Assembly: GCA_963575745.1 (NCBI GenBank)
Contig: CAUYUJ010001392.1
Span: 162,384 to 226,383, forward strand
Source of the DNA: Prorocentrum cordatum
Taxonomy: Eukaryota > Sar > Dinophyceae > Prorocentrales > Prorocentraceae
Length of the DNA: 64,000 nucleotides
Direction of reading: 5' to 3'
The notes under the pieces are model-generated. The model saw only the letters and a program-made list of their open reading frames with translations. It was not told where the DNA came from and searched no databases. Below, piece after piece: positions 22,814-31,236 of this stretch; position 1 is the stretch's first letter, and every line of letters begins with the position of its first letter. A program made the position numbers and the translations under genes.

Positions 22814-24088
22814 CTACCCGCCCAACCGTCCCTCCCCTGCGGCCGTCTGGCTTGCGGCAGCGCCTCCAGCGCTGCCTGCAAAGCCCTTGCCTCCTGCTGC
22901 TGCCCCCTTGCCGCTCTGTCCCAGCGCTGCTCGCGCAGCCTGGCGCACGTCGCTCGGCTCGGGCAAAAAGGCTCCTGAGCGGTCGCAATCGACCATTCCG
23001 TCTTTGTGGCCGTCAGAAGCCCCACCAGCAGCAGCACGACCAGCGCCAGCCGCGGCGCCTGGCGGAGCCCGCGTGGCTGCCGCCTCTCCGCCCTCGGCGC
23101 CGCCTGCAGCCTGGGCTCCCGCTCCATGGCCGCCTGGCTGCGCCCCGTCGGGCTCCTCGGCCGTCTTCCGCTTCTTGGTGGACAGCCGCTTGACGTGCTC
23201 TGCGTGCTCCTTGTTGAGGTTCTCCGCGAACTGCTTCGCCGAGCCGAATAGGGTCTGCGCCAACTCGGCAATCCCCTTCTGCATCTTCTCACGCCTTTCT
23301 GCTGCCTGCTTCTGGTCATCTTCCGTAACCTCGTACAGCTTCGGATCGACCAGCCCGAAGAGCGTCTCGCACTCCCCGAGGTCGAAGCACGTGAGGTCTC
23401 CCTCGAGTAGCTTGGACAGCGGCACTCGGGGTGGCTGCTCGCTCGGCGCACCGACCACGTCCGTGTGCAAGTTGCCCAGCAGCTCCTTGCACTTGCTATC
23501 CGCATCGTCCAGCTCGGTGATGAGGGCCTGCACAAGCTGGGTCTGCTCCTCGAGCGCCACCTGCATGAGCTCGAACTTGCTGACCTCCTGCATGAGCTTG
23601 GCCTCCAGCTGCAGAACCCTCTGGTGTGCCTGCTGCGCCTGAAGCTGCAACGGCACCGCCTTGGGCTGCATGTCGGGCCGCCTCTTGTACTCACGGAGGG
23701 TCGCGTACTTGTTCTCCATGGCACGGTCACCAATCTTGTTGCCCAGCGCGACCAGATTGTCGATCTCCTCGCTGGACGACTCCAATTCCTTGCTCTTGAT
23801 ACCAGGCGGGGGCTGCAAGCCCTTCGCCCGCGGTGCCAGCCCTGGCGGGCCGTCGTTGTCCGCCACGTCGAGAAAGGCTCCCTCGTCTGCCACTCCTCCA
23901 TTCCATGGCTTGCTGCAATGCCTGCAATACCACTGCGCCCAGGGTGTCTTCTTGCACCCGCAGTGCTGGCAGCGCCACGTGTGGACGCCTTTGCCTCGTG
24001 GCTTGTCTGATTCACGCTCACGATCCCCAGCTGCTTCTGCTGCGCGACCTTTGCCTCTGCCATACTGCCGAGACTGACCCCGCGCCAT
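22814..24088 (-). CDS. LINE A ORF1: zinc-finger coiled-coil protein
   Basis: The first sensible ATG is at 24086-24088 and the frame is open for 424 codons. Residues 38-58 hold W-x-C-x2-C ... C-x2-C with Cys at 40, 43, 55 and 58, spaced like a RanBP2-type zinc ribbon. Residues about 85-220 are heptad-rich and likely coiled coil (LQLEAKLMQEVSKFE). The C-terminal third is Ala/Gly/Pro-rich. ORF1 proteins of LINEs bind element RNA. RNA binding here is inferred from position and architecture, not from a family match. This is the only LINE A reading frame without an internal break. Confidence 0.75.
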   Translation of the reverse strand: MARGQSRQYGRGKGRAAEAAGDRERESDKPRGKGVHTWRCQHCGCKKTPWAQWYCRHCSKPWNGGVADEGAFLDVADNDGPPGLAPRAKGLQPPPGIKSKELESSSEEIDNLVALGNKIGDRAMENKYATLREYKRRPDMQPKAVPLQLQAQQAHQRVLQLEAKLMQEVSKFELMQVALEEQTQLVQALITELDDADSKCKELLGNLHTDVVGAPSEQPPRVPLSKLLEGDLTCFDLGECETLFGLVDPKLYEVTEDDQKQAAERREKMQKGIAELAQTLFGSAKQFAENLNKEHAEHVKRLSTKKRKTAEEPDGAQPGGHGAGAQAAGGAEGGEAAATRAPPGAAAGAGRAAAGGASDGHKDGMVDCDRSGAFLPEPSDVRQAARAALGQSGKGAAAGGKGFAGSAGGAAASQTAAGEGRLGG

Positions 24089-24285
24089 TGCACGAACTGG
24101 CGAGGGCTGGCTGATCTTGTGTCTGGCTGAATGGAAACACAACTGAATCCCGTAATCGTGAGTGTCGGGCCCTCGCCCTGGGCAGGGCTGCTGATCGAGG
24201 GTCGCGCGGGTCACTCGACCACCTTGAGCCCCAAACCCAGGGAAGGCGAAGGCCCCAGGCAACGGCTTGAGCCAAATGGCTACGG

Positions 24286-25195
24286 ACCTCCTCCTGCTCC
24301 TCCTCCTCCTCCTCCTCCTCCTCCTCCTCCTCCCCCCTCCTCCTCCTCCTCCTCCCCCTCGTCCGATTCCTTCCTCCTCCTCCCCTCCTCTCCTCCCCCT
24401 CCTCCCCACCTTCTCCTCCTCCTCCTCTCCCTCCCTCCCCGCTCCCCACTCCTTTCCTCCCCCCGCTCCCCCGGCTTCGGCCCCACTCCTCCTCATCCTC
24501 CTCTTCCTCCTCCTCCTCCCCCTCCTCCTCCTCTGCTTCCTCACCTTCTCCTCCCGTCCTCCTCCGCCTCCGCCTCCTCCTTGTCCTCCTCCCCCTCTCC
24601 TCCTCCTCCTCCTTCTCCTCCCTCTCCGCCTCCTCCTCCTCCTCCTCCCTCCCTCCTCCCTCCTCCCTCCTCCTCCTCCTTCTCCTCCCTCCTCCTCTCC
24701 TCCTCCCCTCTTCCTCCCACTCCCTTCCTCCTCCTTCCATTATCCTTCTCTCCCCTCCTCCTCCTCCTCCCCCTTCCTCCTTCCTCCCCCCTATCCTCCC
24801 TCCTTCTCCTCCCCTCCTCCTCACTCCTGCTCCATCCTCCTCCTCCGCCTCCTCCTCCGCCTCCTCCGCCTCCCCTCCTCCTCCTCTCCTCCTCCTCTTC
24901 CTCTCCTCTCTCCGTTCCCTCCTCCTCCCCCTTTTCTCCTCCCTTCTCCTCCTCCTCCCTTCTCCTTTTCCTCCTCCTCCTAGTTCTCCTACTCCTCCTC
25001 CTTCCTCCTCCTCCTCCGCCTCCGTCCTCCTCCTCCTCCTCCTCCTCCTCTATCCTTCTCGCTCTCTCTCCCTCCTCTCCCTCCTCCTCCTCCTCCACCT
25101 CCTTCCCCCTCCTCCTCCTCTTCCTCCTCCTCCTCCTCCTCCACCTCCACCTCCACCTCCTCCTCTTCCTCCTCCTCCTCCTCCTCCACCTCATC
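24286..25195 (+). repeat. 910-bp (CCT)n polypyrimidine tract between two LINEs
   Basis: Almost pure CCT/TCC repeat with CTTCC, CCCCTCC and CCA variants. It sits between the 5' side of LINE A (minus strand) and the start of LINE B similarity (plus strand). Its triplet structure keeps plus-strand frames open, so the LINE B ORF1 frame appears to extend through it artificially. Confidence 0.95.
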
Positions 25196-26044
25196 CAGCG
25201 GGCTGCTGCGGCGGAGAGGGCTGCTCGTCGGGAGCTGGAGAAGCGTGCCAAGCAGCTGGCCGACGCCAAGCTCTGGCTCGACGAGTGCCAGTCTCGCTCC
25301 GATGCGGCGGCGGACGCCCTGGTGGTCGCGGAGGACAAGCTGGCGCAGGAGAGGAAGGCGTTGTCGGCTCCAGCCAAGGATCCTCAGCCTGAGGGGTCCA
25401 ACAAGGGCGGCGGGGTCATCGACCTCTCTGCCCTGATGGGCGAAGGCGAAGCCAGTTTTGTCATCGAGGGCGGCCCCCTCTTCGACCTGGAGGGGCTGGA
25501 CATCGCATCCGAGCAGCGTGAGCAGTTCAACAAGCTCAAGCAGACATTCGAGGCGTCGGTGCAGCAGGCGGTCCGCACGCACTTCGGGCCAGGGGCCGAC
25601 GTCCTCAAGTCCCAGCGCGAGCAGCTCGAGGAGATCAGGGTGCTCCGCGAGACCTTCAAGAAGCGCAGGCGCGAGGACCCTCCTGCGGCTGCGGCGGCAG
25701 CAGAGGCGCCAGCGCCCCAGAGCCCTGAGGGAGGCCCGCCGCAGGCGCCTGCCCAGGCCAAGCGCGAGGACCCTCCTGCGGAGGCGGCGGCTGCAGAGGC
25801 CCCAGCGGCCCAGAGCCCCGAGGGAGGCCCGCCGCAGGCGCCTGCCCAGGCCTCCCAGGAGGCCCAGCAGGCTGGCCAGCCCGCCGCGGGGCCGCAGGGA
25901 TCCCAGGGCGCGACGCCAGGCGCTGCCAGCGCTGATGCTGGCCCTGATGCTGGTCGTGAAGCAGCTGGCAAGGAGCTGGCGGACGCCCTGCAGCGCGCCA
26001 GGGCTCGCAGGGCGGAGGCAGAGGCCAAGCCAGTGCCTCTTTAG
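25196..26044 (+). pseudogene. LINE B ORF1 fragment with tandem C-terminal repeat
   Basis: It starts in the coiled-coil part (RRELEKRAKQLADAKLWLDE) and lacks the N-terminal zinc ribbon. A second helical region spans about 25500-25680. The C-terminal part carries two tandem copies of a roughly 31-residue Pro/Ala-rich unit beginning EDPPA and containing QSPEGGPPQAPAQA (about 25675-25855). The stop is at 26042-26044. The long open frame running upstream through the CCT tract should not be counted as protein. Confidence 0.75.
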
Positions 26045-27143
26045 CCCGCGCGGGTTCGGCAGTCTGGCTTCCACGGCTGCAGGTACCAGTACACAATGCT
26101 CTACATGGTCGGGCTCATGGCACGAGTCCAGCACGTGGCAGGAGCCAGAGCTCTACAGCGGGTCTCCTCCTGCCGCAGTACCCAGTACATCTTTCTCTAC
26201 ATGGTCAGGCTCTCAGCAGGGGCCACAGGCGGGGCAGGAGCCGCACTTCTGCTCGCGATGGTCAAGTTCACCGAATACTGGCCCCCCACGTCGCCGCGGC
26301 AAGGGCGGCACGCGCAATGTGGGGCTCGAGTTCATAGGCTTCAATTGTTCTTCTTGGGCGCAGGCCATCGATGTTTTGGACGGGGCCGCCACAAGGAAGA
26401 TCGTTGGCCCCGTGCACACCACTTTCCTTCAAGAGCATAAGCTGAGCGCGCCCATTGCCAAGGACATCGAGGCGGTCAGCTTCAACAGGCATTACGCGGC
26501 AGCATTGGTCCCAGCCGTCAGCGGCCCAGGCGGACGCCCGTCTAGTGGAGTTGGCTTCCTCGTTCCAAGAAATGTTGGCCTCACGCATCTTGAAGGCATG
26601 GACGCGTTTGATATCTCACCGCCTGGGTCGTCTGGCCGCGCGGCTGTGGGCTGGTGCTCTGCAGGCCAGAAGGGTGGCCTCATGTTTATCACGGCATACT
26701 TTTGGACACGGGAAGGTTCGACGATTCGTAATTTGTCGATTTTGGAGGCCATTGCAACGGTCATCAAGCAGTATGACATACCTTGGGTATTCCAAGCAGA
26801 CTTCAACGAGACGGGGGAGTCCTTGCTCAAGACGGGCTGGTGCCAAGATGTGGGTGGAGTTGTGCGTCTCCCTTCTACCACCACATGTTCAGGAGTCGGC
26901 GGTGGCAGTATCATCGATTTCTTTGTGCTCGACGCCCGCATCCAGCATGCCTTCGGAGACACTGTAGAAGTGCTAGACACCGCCGCCTCACCGCACTCGC
27001 CTGTTCGCTTAGTCATGCAGTCCAGGATGCGAGCAAAAGGCGGCTGGAGGTTTGCCAAGCCCAGACCTTTCCCAATGGAGAGGCCGTTCGGACCAGTTCC
27101 GCAACCTGCACAGTGGCCAGCTTTCGATCATCAGGACGATTGA
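26045..27143 (+). pseudogene. LINE B endonuclease
   Basis: After a linker with two diverged copies of a segment that includes TCTACATGGTC (about 26090 and 26195), the fold begins with VGLEFIGFNCSSW (Asn). It continues with TTFLQEHKL (Glu), SSGVGFLVPR, WVFQADFNE (Asp-x-Asn), GSIIDFFVLD and SPHSPVRLVM (Ser-Pro-His). These match the APE-like endonuclease of LINEs. The frame stops at 27143 before the RT. RT-linker sequence continues in other frames, so indels separate the two parts. Confidence 0.85.
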
Positions 27144-28270
27144 AATTGCACCCAACTCGATCAGCTTTGGAAGCAGATTTCATACAGTGCTGAAGCAGAG
27201 CTGGTGAATCTCCTGGGCGTGGAAGAACCTCAATCCTACCTCGGTCGGGGCGATCCTCCTCGGTGGACCTGGCCCCCCTCGCTGGTCCTCAGTCGCACGC
27301 ACGCCCCAGGGGAACACCTAGCTCCCGAGCTTGGCGGTGGGTCGCCGCTCGAGCCAGTGATTTTATTGTTCTTGCACAGGCTGCCCAGCAGGAGGGCGCC
27401 TGGCTGCGTGCGCGCGCGCGACGAGCGAAGCTCGAGCGTCGCATCGAAGGGGGAAGGGTTCGGCTGGTTCACGACTTGGGGGGGGAGGCTGAGCACGTAA
27501 TCGCCCAGTTTGAACGATATCGCGCCTTTTGTCTCGAGGGCCCAGCGCTCATGGAGCAGGCCCCTGAGATCATGGGTCTCCAGCGTCGTGCAGTTGGCAA
27601 CGCTCAGACCATCGAACGGCAGCAGGCAGCCGCACGATCGAAAGAATGGCGTGAACGTTTGAAGAAAGAGTCGGCAGCAGGCTCTTCTTTCATTCATAGG
27701 GTCAGCAAGTGGCGTACCCCTCCTCCTCCCGTCACGGGTTACTCCGTCTCCAACCTCGAGCTTGCTGATCCTCAGGGAGCGGCCGACAGGGCCGCGCAAG
27801 ACTGGTTCGACGTTTGGGCCCCCCATGGACAGGAAAGCACGGGTCCCTCGGACCGACCCTGGGAGGCCGCCTTTTTCGCCCATCCGTTGGTTCACCTGGA
27901 CCGCCAGCAGTTTACCAAACTATGTTTGAGTTTTCCTGCCAGGACGGAAACAGGCTCCGACCACTGGCACCCACGCTGGTGGGCCTGGCTTTCGGACGAA
28001 GGCAAAGACTGCCTCATTCAGCTGGTGATGTTTATCTCTCGCACGGCGCAGTTCCCTTCGCAGGTAAGGTACATTATATACTTCCTACTTTCCAAGGAGT
28101 CGGGAGGCACTCGGCCGATTGGGCTCCTCCCCTCTCTCATGCGTGTGGTAGAACGAGCTCACTCTGGCCTCTTTCACGACTGGGAGCGCTCTGCCAAGCG
28201 CAAATATGACTTCGGGGGCCCTGGATGGGGGCTCCGAAGAGGCCGCGCGGCACCAGATGGTGCACGATGA
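27144..28270 (+). pseudogene. LINE B linker and RT finger region
   Basis: A basic/acidic helical linker is followed by YIIYFLLSKESGGTRPIGLL, the pre-palm RT motif also found in LINE A. The first 50 codons show further frame changes (stops near 27191 and 27207 in alternative frames). The readable frame runs from about 27263 and ends at 28270, overlapping the palm region that is open in a different frame from 28206. Confidence 0.75.
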
Positions 28271-29696
28271 GGGGACGCGTGAGGGGGAGGTGTCGGTGAC
28301 GGGAGTGCTGGATCTGTCGCGTGCGTTTGAACATGTTACCATGAATGCTCTGTGGGTGGTTGCCCCTCTTTGCGGTTTCCCTCAGCAGCTAGCCAAGCTT
28401 CTTATCAGTATCTACACGTCCACTAGGCTGGTTGCTTTTCGAGGGGTCCTAGCCAAGAAGTCGCTTCAAACTTTCTCGGCCGTCGTGGCTGGGTCGATCG
28501 GTGGCACCAGGGCGCTCAAGATGGTGGTGCTGCAGGTCACCGATGCTATGCATCAAGCCTGGGGGGCTCGCCTCCAGATGAAGCTGTTTGTCGATGATCT
28601 TAGTATCCAGGTCCGAGGAGCCTGGCAATGTCTCACTGTTCTGCAGGCTGCTGTCACCTTCTATATTCGTGAGATTGAAGGTACCTGGCGCATCCCTGTC
28701 TCCCGTGGTGCCCGCGGTAAAGGGTGCATCCTCGTCGCCGCGGCCTCGGCTCGGAATCGCTGCGCTGCCTGGGCCAAGGACTTGGGTCTTGCCATCACCA
28801 ACACCAGTTCCCAGCTGGGAGTGGATAGCGCTGGAGGCGCCGTGGTTCGCAAAAGGAAGAAAATGCAGAAGCGATTTAAATATGCATGCCAGCGCAATTC
28901 TAAATTAAAAGCCCTCTCGAAGCAAGGGGCCCGCCTCGCCAGGGTTGTCCGCCAAGGTGTGATCCCGTCCGTGACCTACGGGTCTAGCTGTTTAGGAGTC
29001 TCGCCTGTTTCCCTGAACAGAATGCGGGTCATGGTCTCGGGCGGCCTTGGAGGTAGTGCGGTTGGTCGAGACAGAGTCCTCCGACTCTGGACGCATCAAG
29101 TTGATCCTGTGGTCGAGGGTTCGCAAAAGCCGATTTGCATGTGGGCCTCGCAGGCCTGGAATGGTGTGCATCAGGTAGATATGGCCAGGGCCTGGCGCAG
29201 GGAAATGTCTCGCGAAGCGACTAGACGGAGTCGACCGCTAGATCGCCCCTGGAGCCAAGTTCGAGGGCCTGCGTCTGCCTGTAATCTTACGCTGCAGCGG
29301 CTGGGCTGGTCCTGGCCTAGCTGGCATACCATTCGCATACACACTGGTGAACTGTTTGATATGCGCCGATCGGCGCCCAGCACGTTGCGCAAGTATATCT
29401 ATCTTCGTTTGGAGGATCAAGAGCTCACCGACTGGGCCACGCAGCGTGGCATGCCGTTTCGGAAGCCCTTCCTTGAGCCTTGTCGTGCGGCAGTCAGGAC
29501 AAAAAAGAAGAAGGGCCAGAAGCAGTCGGCAATGCTAGCTTTCCTGTGTGGCGATTTTTGGACGCAAGATGAGGTTTGGAGAGCCGGCCACTCGGAAGAT
29601 CGAAGCTGCCAAAAATGCGGACACGCCATCGGTAACCAGCACCATAGATTCTGTAAGTGTCCAGCTTTTTCAGGAGCAGCGCCAGGCTGCAGGTGA
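28206..29696 (+). pseudogene. LINE B RT palm, thumb and CCHC knuckle
   Basis: Motif A is TGVLDLSRAFEHV (catalytic Asp), motif B region VAGSIGGTRALKM is unusual and degraded, and motif C is LFVDDLSIQ with both catalytic Asp. After a long connection region, CQKCGHAIGNQHHRFCKCP matches the knuckle that follows RT. It ends with TGA at 29694-29696. RNase H is open in another frame that overlaps from 29548. Confidence 0.85.
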
Positions 29697-30966
29697 ATCC
29701 TATCCAGATATAACCCACCGTGCCTCCTCCTCGGGCTCCTCCTCCCACCTCTTCTCCAGGGCTCTCGCGCCTCACCCACTGGGGGACCCCTTCCAGGACG
29801 TCACGCCCAGCATTGAGACCCTGGACCCCGAGTGCGGGGACGATCCCCTTCTCTCGGGCCTGGCCTACTCGGATGGGTCGGGGGTCGGGGTCTCTGGGCT
29901 GAAAGCGTTCGGTTGGGGCTTTTGCTTTGTAGATCAGCAGGGTAACGTACGCAAAGCAATGCATGGCACGGTTCCAGGTGTTAGGCAGGCACAGAGTGCG
30001 CTTAGGGCAGAATTGTATGGCTTTCTGAGTGTTCTTCGGAACGGCACGGCCCCTCTTCAGGTAGGGATCGATAATTCCACAGTCGTTCGGGGCTTCAGGC
30101 GAGGCCCAGTCTGGTGCCGCCAAGCCAGGCGACCGCATGCCGATTTATGGCACATGATTTGGAATGCGATTGAAGACTCGTTCTCGGGGGAGGGGGACCT
30201 CGTCGTCGTCAAGGTCAAAGCGCATTCCAAAAAGGCTTATGCCCAGCAGCTCGAGGGACTCGAGCTTTGCAACTACCTCGGGAATCAATGCGCCGACCTT
30301 CAAGCGAAGGAGGGCGCCAAGCTTGACGCCGTCCCGCCGCATGTCCGTGACACGTGGGTGTCTAGGTCAAAAGAAGTAAGTGCTGTTCTTGGGCTTGTCG
30401 GTGACATGACTTGTAAGATAGGCACGTTTGATGACACTACTGGCGGCCTTCAGAATGCCTCCCAGCCCCCTGGCCCTCGGCCGCGCCGTGCGGTGCTGCC
30501 TCCTCCTGGGTCTCGTCACGTCCTGGAGTGGGATCGGGGGTCTTGGAGGTGTGTGAATTGCGCCAGACGGGCCCACAGCTATAAGGCCAAGCTGGTGTTG
30601 TCTCGTAGGTTTTGTAGGAAGGGTTTCTCCTCCCACGGTAAGTGGAAGGAAATAGCACGTGTCGACGGGGCTCCTTTGCAGGGGCCAAGGCGGCACAAGC
30701 TGTCTCGGATAGGCCACTATACTTTCTGTCGTAAGTGCGGCGCCTTTTTGAGCGCCAGGGCTTGTGGTCTACTTACAGGATGTCCTAAGGACCCGAGGGA
30801 TCACAACGCCAAGACTCGGCGTAATCGATTGCTGGCAGGTAAGCATCCTTATAAGAAAGACTGCCTGGAGAGGTGGTCGCGCTGTCAAGGACCCAGGAAT
30901 TGGAGTTTCTTGAGTCGATTGGGATTGCTGCCAGAGCTTCTTCCTCCGCCGCTGGAAGCGGCGTAG
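29690..30966 (+). pseudogene. LINE B RNase H and C-terminal cysteine module
   Basis: RNase H acidic residues are visible in order: AYSDGSG, RAELYGFL, GIDNSTVV and LGNQCADLQAKEGA. This is a complete Asp-Glu-Asp-Asp set. About 90 residues later, WRCVNCARRAHS is followed by CRKCGAFLSARACG and GCP, a probable zinc module also present in LINE A. The frame is intact from RNase H to the stop at 30964-30966, so this is the best preserved part of LINE B. Confidence 0.85.
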
Positions 30967-31067
30967 AGGCCCAGTCTTCCTCCGCCGCCTCAGGCGGCGC
31001 GGAGGTCTAACCAGGTCTGTCGCAGGTGGACGCGAGGTGCTCGCCCACGCTGTGCTCGCGGGAAAAC

Positions 31068-31172
31068 CTCCTCCTCCTCCTCCTCCTCCTCGTCCTCCTC
31101 CTCCTCCTTCTCCTCCTCCTCCTCCTCCTCCTCCTCCTCCTCCTCCTCCTCCTCCTCCTCCTCCCCCTCCCC
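31068..31172 (+). repeat. (CCT)n array just upstream of an RNR1 exon
   Basis: About 105 bp of CCT repeat, passing through CCCCCTCCC to an AG acceptor 25 bp later. It may serve as the polypyrimidine tract of that splice site (inference). Confidence 0.9.
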
Positions 31173-31197
31173 CTCCCTTCTCCATCTCCTCTCAAAG

Positions 31198-31236
31198 GTG
31201 GTGACCAAGAATCTGAACATGGTCATCGATCGGAAG
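31198..31236 (+). CDS. RNR1: RNR1 exon (VVTKNLN)
   Basis: It encodes [12 protein letters not shown](K), the segment that precedes Y/FYPV-EEA in RNR1. The acceptor is AG at 31196-31197, after a CCT-rich tract. The 3' border is uncertain: GAAG occurs both here (31233-31236) and at the next exon's edge (35459-35462). Joining there keeps the frame but adds about 11 residues compared with the family. Confidence 0.75.

Larger units (their letters stand above)
17945..24285 (-). mobile_element. LINE A: degraded non-LTR retrotransposon
   Basis: Read on the minus strand, the order is zinc-finger/coiled-coil ORF1, APE-type endonuclease, reverse transcriptase, CCHC knuckle, RNase H and a C-terminal cysteine module. 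This is the layout of a LINE with a cellular-type RNase H. The copy is dead. There is a frame change between ORF1 and endonuclease, a TAG stop between endonuclease and RT, a frameshift inside RT near 20700 and another inside RNase H near 18750. The 5' side abuts the 24286-25195 CCT tract. No poly-A tail or target-site duplication was identified, so both borders are approximate. Confidence 0.9.
25196..30970 (+). mobile_element. LINE B: degraded, 5'-truncated non-LTR retrotransposon
   Basis: It has the same domain order as LINE A on the opposite strand: ORF1 coiled coil, endonuclease, RT, CCHC knuckle, RNase H and a cysteine module ending at a stop near 30966. Similarity starts abruptly after the CCT tract without the zinc finger that begins LINE A ORF1, so the copy seems truncated at 5'. 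Frame changes occur between ORF1 and endonuclease, near 27140-27200, near 28210-28270 and near 29550-29690. Just after the stop, a hairpin-forming stretch (TCCTCCGCCGCCTCAGGCGG) lies at 30979-30998. No tail or target-site duplication was recognised. Confidence 0.9.

Noticed and set aside
24131-26044. A 637-residue open frame starting in the CCT tract and running into LINE B ORF1
   Set aside because: The first 350 codons are just CCT repeat (Pro/Leu/Ser runs). Only the part after about 25195 has ORF1 character.
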